NCBI RefSeq assembly: GCF_033807535.1
Contig: NZ_CP136856.1
Span: 516,001-580,000 of the forward strand
Direction of reading: 5' to 3'
Length of the DNA stretch: 64,000 nucleotides
Source of the DNA: Oceanisphaera sp. IT1-181
GTDB lineage: Bacteria; Pseudomonadota; Gammaproteobacteria; Enterobacterales; Aeromonadaceae
The notes under the pieces were generated by a model that saw nothing but the letters and a program-made list of their open reading frames with translations, had not been told where the DNA came from and did not search any database. The position numbers and the translations under genes are program-made. This document shows, in pieces, positions 24,932-33,181 of the stretch (within the stretch, counting starts at the first letter, position 1; each line of letters starts with the position of its first letter).

Positions 24932-25846
24932 ATGGCGAGTAATTTTGCCTTGATTTTAGTGCTGGTCACGCTGGTGACCGGCATTATTTGGGCCTGTGAT
25001 AAGTGGATGTGGGCCCCTGCCCGAGCGCGCAAGATAGCCGAGGCCCAAGTGGCCCACGGCAATAAAGTGGATGAAGCTGCCTTAGTGCGTGCCGCCAAAG
25101 TACCGGGTTGGATTGAGCAAGCACGCTCTATTTTCCCAGTGATTGCGGCGGTATTGATCTTGCGCTCCTTTATTTACGAGCCGTTTCAAATACCGTCTGG
25201 CTCCATGATGCCGACCCTGCTGGTGGGTGATTTTATTCTGGTAGAAAAATTTGCCTACGGCTTAAAAGAGCCGGTGGGCAATACCACCTTAATTGCTACC
25301 GGCCAGCCTAAGCGCGGCGATGTAGTGGTGTTTAAATACCCAGAAGATACCCGCGTCGATTACATCAAACGGGTGGTAGGCCTGCCGGGCGATAGAGTTA
25401 TCTATCAAGATAAGCAGCTGTTTATCAAGCCGGCTTGTGATGGCACGGATTGCCCAGACTTTGCTCCTGTGGCCTTGACCCCAGGGCAAGCGGGCGAGTT
25501 TTCACAAATGGGCACAGCATTGGAGCGCTTTAGTGAAAATTTAACGGAGCGCGGCCACGATATTCTGCGCAATCCCATACAGCCAGACCGCGTGTCGCTC
25601 TATTATGGCCAGCCCAACACGGCTCAGAACGAGTGGCTAGTACCGGCCGGACATTATTTTACCTTGGGTGATAACAGAGACAACAGTACCGACAGCCGTT
25701 TTTGGGGCTTTGTACCCGAAGAAAACCTAGTCGGTAAAGCTGTGGCCATCTGGATTAGCTTTGAATTTGAACGTAACGCAGACAGCTGGTTACCTGCTTG
25801 GGTGCCCAGTAATGTCCGTTTTAGCCGCATAGGCGCTATTCATTAA
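24932..25846 (+). CDS. lepB: signal peptidase I
   Basis: This membrane protease cleaves Sec and Tat signal peptides. It is 304 aa with two N-terminal membrane helices (about 4-22 and 62-82). The catalytic serine is in PSGSMMPTLLVGDFI and the general-base lysine in DYIKRVVGLPGD. The downstream GDNRDNSTDSRFWGFVPEENLVGKA box is conserved. The lepA-lepB-rnc-era order is standard. The stop codon overlaps the rnc start by one base. Confidence 0.96.
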   Translation: MASNFALILVLVTLVTGIIWACDKWMWAPARARKIAEAQVAHGNKVDEAALVRAAKVPGWIEQARSIFPVIAAVLILRSFIYEPFQIPSGSMMPTLLVGDFILVEKFAYGLKEPVGNTTLIATGQPKRGDVVVFKYPEDTRVDYIKRVVGLPGDRVIYQDKQLFIKPACDGTDCPDFAPVALTPGQAGEFSQMGTALERFSENLTERGHDILRNPIQPDRVSLYYGQPNTAQNEWLVPAGHYFTLGDNRDNSTDSRFWGFVPEENLVGKAVAIWISFEFERNADSWLPAWVPSNVRFSRIGAIH

Positions 25847-26514
25847 TGAAAAATTTGCACATTTTAGAAAAGAAAATAGGTTACACCTTTAATGACCAAG
25901 CCATGTTGGTACGGGCGTTAACCCACCGCAGCGCCGGCTCACGCCATAATGAACGCTTAGAGTTTTTGGGTGATTCACTGCTGAGCATGGTGATTGCCGA
26001 TGCGCTGTTCCATCGTTTTCCTCGGGTTAACGAAGGTGACATGTCGCGAATGCGCGCTACGCTGGTGCGAGAAAAAACCTTGGCCGAGCTGGCCCGTGAG
26101 TTTGAACTGGGCGAGTATTTAATCTTAGGCCCCGGTGAGCTGAAGAGCGGTGGTTTTCGCCGTGAGTCGATTTTGGCTGATGCGGTAGAAGCCATTATTG
26201 GCGCCGTGTATCTGGATGCCAATATTGAGCAGATGCAAACCATGATGCTGGGCTGGTATGAAGACCGCCTTAATGCGATTCAGCCGGGTATCGACCAAAA
26301 AGATCCCAAAACGCGCCTGCAAGAACTGTTGCAGGGCAAGCGCAAACCCTTGCCTACCTATACGGTGGAGCAAGTGATTGGTGAAGCTCACAACCAAAAA
26401 TTTACCGTGCATTGCCAGATTGAAGGCATGGCACAACCTGTGATTGGCATTGGTACCAGTCGTCGCAAGGCCGAACAATCAGCGGCCGAACATGCTTTGG
26501 AAGTCTTGCTATGA
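25846..26514 (+). CDS. rnc: ribonuclease III
   Basis: This 222-aa endonuclease for double-stranded RNA matures rRNA precursors and controls several mRNAs. The catalytic signature ERLEFLGDSLLSMVIADALF is intact, and a second acidic cluster (DAVEAIIGAVYLD) supplies the remaining metal ligands. A C-terminal double-stranded RNA-binding domain begins near DPKTRLQELLQ and ends in SRRKAEQSAAEHALEVL. The start overlaps lepB by one base and the stop overlaps era by four. Confidence 0.97.
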   Translation: MKNLHILEKKIGYTFNDQAMLVRALTHRSAGSRHNERLEFLGDSLLSMVIADALFHRFPRVNEGDMSRMRATLVREKTLAELAREFELGEYLILGPGELKSGGFRRESILADAVEAIIGAVYLDANIEQMQTMMLGWYEDRLNAIQPGIDQKDPKTRLQELLQGKRKPLPTYTVEQVIGEAHNQKFTVHCQIEGMAQPVIGIGTSRRKAEQSAAEHALEVLL

Positions 26515-27416
26515 CAGCACAAGAACAAACTTATTGCGGTTTTATCGCCATTGTCGGTCGCCCCAACGTGGGTAAATCGACGCTGCTGAATCAGCTGTTA
26601 GGGCAAAAGATCAGCATCACCTCGCGTAAGCCACAAACGACGCGCCACCGCATCATGGGCATCGACACCGAGGGCGCTTATCAGGCTATCTATGTGGATA
26701 CGCCCGGTTTGCACATCGAAGAAAAGCGCACCATTAACCGCTTAATGAACCGCGCCGCATCCAGCTCTTTGGGCGATGTGGAGATGGCGGTATTTATGGT
26801 GGAAGGTACTAAGTGGACGCCGGATGATGAGATGGTGCTGAACAAGCTGCGTCGTTTAGAGTGCCCAGTCGTGTTGGCCGTGAATAAGATTGATAACGTT
26901 GAGACCAGAGAAGAGCTGTTGCCGCACCTGCAATGGCTGGCCACTAAGATGGACTTCGCTGATATCGTGCCTATGTCTGCCGAGAAGGGCACTAACGTCG
27001 ATGTGATTGCTAAGTTAGCTCGTGGCCGTTTGAAGCCGTCACCCCATCACTTTCCCGAAGACTACATCACAGATAGATCGTCGCGCTTTATGGCGGCGGA
27101 AATTATCCGTGAAAAGATCATGCGCTTTATGGGTGAGGAATTACCTTACTCTGTAACCGTAGAAATCGAAACCTATGAGGTGAACGACAAGGGCGTGGTC
27201 TGCATTAACGGCTTGATCTTGGTGGAGCGAACGGGTCAAAAACGCATGGTGATCGGCAACAAAGGTGCAAAACTAAAAGTGATCGGCACCGAAGCCCGCT
27301 TAGATCTGGAACGATTGCTGGAGCAAAAAGTGTTTCTCGAGCTGTGGGTCAAGGTTAAATCCGGTTGGGCCGATGACGAGCGAGCGCTGCGCAGCTTGGG
27401 GTACGGTGACGATTGA
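26511..27416 (+). CDS. era: GTPase Era (16S rRNA/30S assembly)
   Basis: This essential 301-aa GTPase binds the 3' end of 16S rRNA during 30S maturation. G motifs are GRPNVGKSTLLN, DTPGLH, NKIDN and SAEKG. A C-terminal KH domain contains LILVERTGQKRMVIGNKGAK. The start overlaps the rnc stop (ATGA) and the stop overlaps recO, giving tightly coupled translation of rnc, era and recO. Confidence 0.97.
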   Translation: MTAQEQTYCGFIAIVGRPNVGKSTLLNQLLGQKISITSRKPQTTRHRIMGIDTEGAYQAIYVDTPGLHIEEKRTINRLMNRAASSSLGDVEMAVFMVEGTKWTPDDEMVLNKLRRLECPVVLAVNKIDNVETREELLPHLQWLATKMDFADIVPMSAEKGTNVDVIAKLARGRLKPSPHHFPEDYITDRSSRFMAAEIIREKIMRFMGEELPYSVTVEIETYEVNDKGVVCINGLILVERTGQKRMVIGNKGAKLKVIGTEARLDLERLLEQKVFLELWVKVKSGWADDERALRSLGYGDD

Positions 27417-28126
27417 TGAAGGGGCAGGCGGCGTTCGTTATTCACAGTCGCCCCTACCGAGAAACCAGCCAGCTGGTCGAGGTATTCACTCAAGAGCAGG
27501 GGCGCCAAAGCATAATCGCTAAAGGCAGCCGACAACCTCGCTCGCCACTTAAAGGGCTGTTACAGCCCTTTGTGCCCTTAAGTCTTACCTTTGGTGGCAA
27601 GGGGGAGCTTAAAACCCTATTTAAAGTGGAATCCACGGCACCGGCCATTCGCCTGACCAGTACCGCTTTATACAGTGGCTTGTATCTCAACGAGCTCATT
27701 TATTACCTGTTAGAAGCCCACACCCCCTTCGACGAGGTGTTTGATGCTTATCAAAGCACCTTGCACAAGTTAGCGGCGGGTGAGAGCCTTGAGCCTTGCT
27801 TGCGCCACTTTGAGTTTTATATGCTCAGTGTCTTGGGCTATGGCGTGGACTTTACCGTCGATGCACAGACGGGGGAGGCGATAGACGCCAACGCTTGGTA
27901 TCAGTATCAATCGGAAGCGGGCTTTAGCCGTTTATTGAAGCCACAACCCGGCGCCTATGTGGGCGCACACCTAACTGCCTTGGCGGAGTTAGACTTTAGC
28001 ACCGCTGAGGTACTGCAAGCCGCCAAACACTTTAGTCGCCAAGCGTTGGCCCCCTATTTAGCGGGTCGACCTTTGCGCAGTCGAGCGCTGTTTATCAAAG
28101 GAAAGAGAGGAAGTCGCAGTGAGTGA
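27416..28126 (+). CDS. recO: DNA repair protein RecO
   Basis: RecO (236 aa) mediates RecA loading in the RecFOR pathway by displacing single-strand binding protein. It has an N-terminal OB fold (AAFVIHSRPYRETSQLVEVF, then KGSRQPRSPLKGLLQPF) followed by a helical domain with LYSGLYLNELIYYLLE and LRHFEFYMLSVLGYGVDF. The ATG at 27416 overlaps the era stop by one base; a TTG at 27413 is less likely. The last codons overlap the pdxJ start. Confidence 0.95.
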   Translation: MKGQAAFVIHSRPYRETSQLVEVFTQEQGRQSIIAKGSRQPRSPLKGLLQPFVPLSLTFGGKGELKTLFKVESTAPAIRLTSTALYSGLYLNELIYYLLEAHTPFDEVFDAYQSTLHKLAAGESLEPCLRHFEFYMLSVLGYGVDFTVDAQTGEAIDANAWYQYQSEAGFSRLLKPQPGAYVGAHLTALAELDFSTAEVLQAAKHFSRQALAPYLAGRPLRSRALFIKGKRGSRSE

Positions 28127-28856
28127 ATTATATTTAGGCGTTAATATCGATCACATTGCTACCTTGCGTAATGCGCGGGGCACCAGCTATCCGGATCCTG
28201 TGTATGCGGCCACGCTGGCAGAGCTTGCCGGTGCCGACGGTATTACCGTGCACCTGCGTGAAGACCGCCGCCATATTATTGACCGCGATGTGGAAATATT
28301 AAGTGACACTATCCAAACGCGGATGAATTTGGAAATGGCAGTCACCGAAGAAATGCTCGATATCGCTTGTCGTATTAAGCCTGCCTTCGTCTGTCTCGTG
28401 CCAGAAAAACGCGAAGAAGTGACCACCGAAGGTGGCTTAGATGTGGCCGGCCAGCTAGATAAAGTGACCGCCGCCGTGCAACGCTTGAGTAAAGCTGGCA
28501 TTAAGGTGTCGCTGTTTATTGACGCCGAGCACAACCAAATTGACGCTGCCGTGGCTACCGGTGCGCCCTTTATTGAAATTCACACCGGCCATTATGCCAA
28601 TGCCTTAACCGAAGAAGAGCAAGCGGCAGATGTGCAGCGTATTGCCGCCGCCGCCACTTATGCGCATAAGGCAGGCTTAAAGGTAAATGCCGGTCACGGC
28701 CTGCATTACCACAATGTGAAACCCATTGCCGCCATTCCTGAGATGCATGAACTGAATATTGGCCACGCGATTATCGCCCGCGCCGCCTTTGATGGCCTAG
28801 AAAAAGCCATCCGCGACATGAAGCGTTTAATGCAAGAAGCAAGACAAGGGATTTAA
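28119..28856 (+). CDS. pdxJ: pyridoxine 5'-phosphate synthase
   Basis: PdxJ condenses 1-deoxyxylulose 5-phosphate with 3-amino-2-oxopropyl phosphate to make pyridoxine phosphate (vitamin B6). It is 245 aa. Motifs are LGVNIDHIATLRNARGTSYP at the N-terminus, ITVHLREDRRHI, CLVPEKREEVTTEGG, FIEIHTGHYA and VNAGHGLHYHN. The start is GTG, with GAGAGGAAG upstream, overlapping recO by eight bases. In E. coli acpS follows; here it does not, and the operon appears to end at pdxJ with heptamer repeats and a terminator. Confidence 0.96.
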   Translation: MSELYLGVNIDHIATLRNARGTSYPDPVYAATLAELAGADGITVHLREDRRHIIDRDVEILSDTIQTRMNLEMAVTEEMLDIACRIKPAFVCLVPEKREEVTTEGGLDVAGQLDKVTAAVQRLSKAGIKVSLFIDAEHNQIDAAVATGAPFIEIHTGHYANALTEEEQAADVQRIAAAATYAHKAGLKVNAGHGLHYHNVKPIAAIPEMHELNIGHAIIARAAFDGLEKAIRDMKRLMQEARQGI

Positions 28857-28858
28857 TC

Positions 28859-28886
28859 GTGAAGGGTAAAGGGTGAGGAGAGAGGT
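28859..28886 (+). repeat. heptamer tract after pdxJ
   Basis: Units in register are GTGAAGG, GTAAAGG, GTGAGGA and GAGAGGT. It starts two bases after the pdxJ stop codon and in the same direction. Confidence 0.8.
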
Positions 28887-28939
28887 GTAACAGGCACTGA
28901 CCATAAAGCCAAACTGTACGACAGACCTTGAACGAAGAG

Positions 28940-28969
28940 AAAACGCCGAGCGAATTGCTCGGCGTTTTT
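28940..28969 (+). terminator. terminator between pdxJ and barA
   Basis: A perfect stem, AACGCCGAGC with GCTCGGCGTT, has a short loop and is followed by TTTT. It also has four As before it, so it may act on the convergent barA transcript too. Confidence 0.85.
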
Positions 28970-28980
28970 ATTGCATTATC

Positions 28981-29008
28981 TTTTCACGCTTCACGCTTCA
29001 CGCCTTAC
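28981..29008 (-). repeat. heptamer tract containing the barA stop codon
   Basis: On the minus strand the units are GTAAGGC, GTGAAGC, GTGAAGC and GTGAAAA. The first supplies the TAA stop of barA (29007-29005). Confidence 0.9.
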
Positions 29009-31770
29009 AAATAAGCCTTCGCCTCTGCTCGTACTTGAGCGAGTCGCTCTTCGAGTTCGAGTAATTCTGGCTCTAATTCGCTAAGCGATTGTTTGGCTAA
29101 TAAGGCCTGTTCTAGCTCAGACACTAACGACTGTAACGCCGGTACGCCACAGTAGGCGGTCCCGCCATGCAGCTTGTGCAAGGCAGTATACAATTGTTGC
29201 TCGCCTAATTCGCCCGATAGCGCCGCATTGAGCAGGGGTTCAAATTCATCAAAGCTCTCTAGCAACAGCCTCAGCATGTCTTTGGCTAGCTCAGGTTTAT
29301 TGCCCGCTTGTTTCATGGCCAGTTGCCAATTAATTTGGCTGTGCCCTTTATTGGGTTCGGCTGGCTGGGCGAAGCGCTGGATCAGCAGAGCCAGCATATT
29401 TTCATCGAGCGGCTTGGCCAGATAATCATCTATGCCTTGCAGTATTAAGCGCTCGCGCTCACCGGCGATGGCATGAGCGGTCACCGCCACTATCGGCGTT
29501 ATCGCATTGGGGCCCTGACCGGCGCGAATTTCTTGGGTGGCTTGTATGCCATCCAGCAAGGGCATTTGAATATCCATAAAAATGACGTCGTAGTGATTCA
29601 CGGTCGCCAAATTCAAGGCTTCTTGGCCATTAGAGCAAGTATCAACTTGGCTGACTTGCTCGCGCAGCAGGGCGCTAATCAGTTTAAGGTTGGCGGGGTT
29701 ATCATCCACGGCTAACACGCGCATCTGCTGCTTTTGGCTGGCGGGCAGTAAAGGAATTTGCAGTAAAGTGACAGGCTCGGTTTGGCCTTGAGCGTCTTGT
29801 TCCAAATAGGTTTGTTGATAACTGATTTGCTTTGGGCGGGCGGTTGTGTGATTGAGCAGGGCCTGCGCTAAGCGTTGATAATGAACGGGCTTAGTAAGGC
29901 ACAGGTGGGCACCGTGGCGCACCAAAGCGTCGGCTAAAATAGGGTCTGTAGAGCTCAGTAACACCACCACCTTACGGCCTTGTGCTTTGTGTTGCTCAAT
30001 ACTCTGCTCCATTTGGCTGGGCAAGGCGTTGGGGCCAAAGCCGAGTAGTACGCAATCTAGGTGCGTATTCTCACTGTGCTCATGTAGTAGCTGCACGCCC
30101 CATTCACGCAGTAAGGCATTGGTGGCGCGGCGGCTAAAGTTATCTTCTTCGATATAGAGCACGGTTTTTCGGCTAAGTCTGGCCAGTGGCAGGGGTTCGG
30201 CCAGTGGTAATACGGCCCGATTGAGTTCTAGGGTAAAACTAAACACTGAGCCTGCACCTAATTCAGAGTGCAGCTCAATGTTGCCCGCCATCTGATGCAC
30301 CAGCTTTTGGGTGATCACCAAGCCTAAACCGGTGCCACCATAGCGGCGAGAAATACTGGAGTCCGCTTGATTAAAGGCTTGAAACAACTGGCGACGCTGC
30401 ACGTCCGAAATACCAATTCCCGTATCTTGTACGTGAATGCGCAGTGCCGCGCGTTCGGGCTGTCTGGCCGGACAGGCATCGACGCGCACATCCACGTTGC
30501 CTTGCTCGGTAAACTTAATGGCGTTGCCGACCAGATTGGTCAGCACTTGCTGCAAGCGCAGCGAATCACCCACTAGGCTGTCTTGCACAGCCGCATCTAC
30601 CCGTAACGAGAGCTCCAGCCCTTTATCATGGGCGCTGGGGGCAAGTAACGTCATCACTTCTTGTAAGGCATCACGCAAGGAGAAAGGCAGTTGCTCCATC
30701 TTCAGCTTGCCCGCTTCAAGCTTAGAAAAATCGAGAATATCATTAATGATGCTGAGCAGATTTTGTGCCGACTTTTCGATGGTGGTGAGATAATCGAATT
30801 GATTCGCGGTAAGGCGAGTTTTTTGTAATTGCCGAGCAAAGCCGATCACGCCATTGAGCGGGGTGCGCAATTCATGGGACATATTGGCCAAAAACTCGGT
30901 TTTGACCCGCGCCGCTTCTTGAGCGCGCTTTTTGGCCATGTCTAATTCAATATTCTGAATCTCAATTTGCTCTAACGTTTCGCGCAAATCCGAGGTGGCT
31001 TGATCGACGTTTTGCTGCATTTCATCGTGATATTCAGACAAGGATTTGGCCATGGCGTTAATGCCACTTTTTAGCATGTCCATTTCGCCGGTAAACTCAC
31101 CGTGCACCCGGGTGTCGAGCCGACCTTCACGAATTTTATAGATGGCGGTGATCATATCGGTGACAGGCTTAGATACGCCCTTAATTAAGCGCAAACCAAA
31201 GAGCATGCTCAAGAGCACGCCCAACAGCACTATCAGGCTGGCAAAAAAAGTATCTCTATAATGCACCAGCATGGCCGAGTCGTTGGTCAACTGCATGGCG
31301 ATGTAACCGATGGAAATAGTCGAGACGTCTTCCCAAGTCGAGTCGGTTTGAATATTGTCGCTAAGTACTGGGGTGCGCAAAATAATGCCGTCCTCACCAC
31401 TTTCCACCTCGGTGGCGTACGGGATAGGCTCGCCTTGTGCTAAGCGCAGTTGCGTGAAATCTCGATGATAATTAGAGGTGACTAATAAGTGCCCCTGCTC
31501 ATCAAACAAGGCGATGGCTTTGACCAGCGGGCTATTATTACGATGAATATTACTGAGCAGCCGATTCAGCGCCTCGCGATTGCGGCTGGTTAAGGCCAGC
31601 TCGCTGGCCAGCGCCATGGGCTCGATCACGTTGACCCCTTGGCGGATCAGCGACTCTTCTAATTGCTGATAGCGGCTCACAGAAAAGTAGCCGGCTAAAA
31701 ATATACCAATCAGCAGGGTAGGAATTATGGTGTAGGCGAGTATTCTGGCTCGCAGGCCGTATTTGGTCAT
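29005..31770 (-). CDS. barA: hybrid sensor histidine kinase BarA
   Basis: This is the membrane sensor of the BarA/UvrY (GacS/GacA) system, which switches on Csr small RNAs in response to short-chain acids. It has 921 aa. Helices at about 9-30 and 176-198 flank a periplasmic sensor. HAMP is at about 195-250, and HisKA carries the autophosphorylated His299 in ANMSHELRTPLNGVIGF. ATPase boxes NLVGNAIKFTE, DTGIGI and GGTGLGLVITQKL follow. A degenerate receiver (about 530-650, lacking a clear phosphoacceptor) precedes an intact receiver (AVDDNPANLKLI, then IFMDIQMPLLDG). A C-terminal HPt domain carries its histidine in LHKLHGGTAYCG. It is divergent from rlmD, as in E. coli. Neither uvrY nor csr genes are in the window. 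Confidence 0.95.
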   Translation of the reverse strand: MTKYGLRARILAYTIIPTLLIGIFLAGYFSVSRYQQLEESLIRQGVNVIEPMALASELALTSRNREALNRLLSNIHRNNSPLVKAIALFDEQGHLLVTSNYHRDFTQLRLAQGEPIPYATEVESGEDGIILRTPVLSDNIQTDSTWEDVSTISIGYIAMQLTNDSAMLVHYRDTFFASLIVLLGVLLSMLFGLRLIKGVSKPVTDMITAIYKIREGRLDTRVHGEFTGEMDMLKSGINAMAKSLSEYHDEMQQNVDQATSDLRETLEQIEIQNIELDMAKKRAQEAARVKTEFLANMSHELRTPLNGVIGFARQLQKTRLTANQFDYLTTIEKSAQNLLSIINDILDFSKLEAGKLKMEQLPFSLRDALQEVMTLLAPSAHDKGLELSLRVDAAVQDSLVGDSLRLQQVLTNLVGNAIKFTEQGNVDVRVDACPARQPERAALRIHVQDTGIGISDVQRRQLFQAFNQADSSISRRYGGTGLGLVITQKLVHQMAGNIELHSELGAGSVFSFTLELNRAVLPLAEPLPLARLSRKTVLYIEEDNFSRRATNALLREWGVQLLHEHSENTHLDCVLLGFGPNALPSQMEQSIEQHKAQGRKVVVLLSSTDPILADALVRHGAHLCLTKPVHYQRLAQALLNHTTARPKQISYQQTYLEQDAQGQTEPVTLLQIPLLPASQKQQMRVLAVDDNPANLKLISALLREQVSQVDTCSNGQEALNLATVNHYDVIFMDIQMPLLDGIQATQEIRAGQGPNAITPIVAVTAHAIAGERERLILQGIDDYLAKPLDENMLALLIQRFAQPAEPNKGHSQINWQLAMKQAGNKPELAKDMLRLLLESFDEFEPLLNAALSGELGEQQLYTALHKLHGGTAYCGVPALQSLVSELEQALLAKQSLSELEPELLELEERLAQVRAEAKAYL

Positions 31771-31850
31771 AGTGGGCTAATGTGGGACAATACGCGCATC
31801 AAATCAACAGATGCTTATGATGACATAGCCGGTTCGAGGCCTCCACGTTT

Positions 31851-33167
31851 ATGGTTCAGTTCTTCAAGCAAAGCAAACCCAAGCTCGCCACTCAAGCGCC
31901 GTTAGACGTGACCATCGCTGAAGTGAATAGCCATGGGATAGGTGTGACTCGCCATCAAGGGAAGCCGCTGTTTGTACCGGCCGCCCTTAAAGGCGAGCAA
32001 GTGCGAGTGCGCATCGAGCAACAAAATGCCAAGTATCAAACCGCGCGGTTACTAAAAGTGCTGACCCCAGCCGCTACCCGAGCAAAGCCTTTTTGCCCTT
32101 ATATTAATGAGTGCGGCGGCTGCTCTTTGCAGCATATGGCGGTATTAGAGCAGCGCGCACTCAAGGCGCGCACGCTGGCACAGCTTTTTTCTCGTCAAGG
32201 CATCACAGACTTGCCCGAGCCCGAATGGTTAACTGACTCGTCCACCCAAGGCTATCGACGGGTGGCGCGCTTGTCGATCCGCCTGCAAGGCAAGGGCGTG
32301 GCGTTAGGGTTTAGACGCAGTCAGTCCCATCAATTGGTGGAAATCGAGCACTGTGGCGTGTTGCGCCCGCAATTATCTGCGTTGATAGCGCCGCTGAGAG
32401 CCTTATTAAATGCGCTCAAGGCCACCAAGCAATTGGGTCATATCGAGCTTTATGATGCGAGTGAGGGCGTGGCGGTATTGTTGCGCCACACGGCCAGTTT
32501 GTCGGCTCACGATCTGGAATTACTGGTGTCTTTTGCGCAGAGTCGTAATCTGGCGTTATTTTTACAAGACGATAATAATCGTCGGCCTTTACATGTACCT
32601 TTTTCACTTTATTATCAGATAGATAATATAAAGCTCTCTTTCACTCCCGGTGATTTTATTCAGATCAATGGGCCGCTTAATGGCCAATTGGTGGTCAAAG
32701 CTCAAGACTGGCTGGCACCCACCCCTAATCATGCGGTATTGGATTTGTTTTGTGGTGTGGGCAACTTCTCTTTGCCGCTAGCGTCCGCCGGGCATGCGGT
32801 GATTGGCGTAGAGGGAGTGATGGAAATGGTGGAGCAAGCGCGCGGTAACGCAGAAGACAATGGCTTAGATCAAGCGCAGTTTTATCGGGCTGATTTAGCC
32901 GCAGACTTCACCCAAGAACCCTGGGCTCAGCAAGGATTTGAGCGGGTGTTATTGGATCCCGGTCGCGCCGGTGCCGAGCAGGTGATGCCTTATTTGTGTG
33001 AGTTAGCACCTGAGCGTCTGTTGTATGTGTCTTGTAATCCGGTGACCTTGGCGCGCGACAGCTTGCCATTGTTGGCGGCGGGTTATCGTCTAACACGCTT
33101 GTGTTTAATTGATATGTTTCCCCATACGGTGCATTGCGAAGCAATGGCCTTGTTCGAATTGAGTTAA
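31851..33167 (+). CDS. rlmD: 23S rRNA (uracil-1939-C5)-methyltransferase RlmD
   Basis: This 438-aa SAM-dependent enzyme makes m5U1939 in 23S rRNA. An N-terminal TRAM domain (about 15-70) is followed by the [4Fe-4S] ligand cluster CPYINECGGCSLQHM with its fourth cysteine near HCGVLRPQ. The SAM site DLFCGVGNFSLPLA follows, then the catalytic cysteine in YVSCNPVTLARD. The final HTVHCEAMALFEL is typical. It lies 14 bases before relA, so they are co-transcribed, and is divergent from barA. Confidence 0.96.
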   Translation: MVQFFKQSKPKLATQAPLDVTIAEVNSHGIGVTRHQGKPLFVPAALKGEQVRVRIEQQNAKYQTARLLKVLTPAATRAKPFCPYINECGGCSLQHMAVLEQRALKARTLAQLFSRQGITDLPEPEWLTDSSTQGYRRVARLSIRLQGKGVALGFRRSQSHQLVEIEHCGVLRPQLSALIAPLRALLNALKATKQLGHIELYDASEGVAVLLRHTASLSAHDLELLVSFAQSRNLALFLQDDNNRRPLHVPFSLYYQIDNIKLSFTPGDFIQINGPLNGQLVVKAQDWLAPTPNHAVLDLFCGVGNFSLPLASAGHAVIGVEGVMEMVEQARGNAEDNGLDQAQFYRADLAADFTQEPWAQQGFERVLLDPGRAGAEQVMPYLCELAPERLLYVSCNPVTLARDSLPLLAAGYRLTRLCLIDMFPHTVHCEAMALFELS

Positions 33168-33181
33168 GTTAAGGGATAACT

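Noticed and set aside
30100..31100. Second functional receiver domain in BarA
   Set aside because: The central receiver-like region lacks a clear phosphoacceptor aspartate context and matches the degenerate domain present in E. coli BarA.
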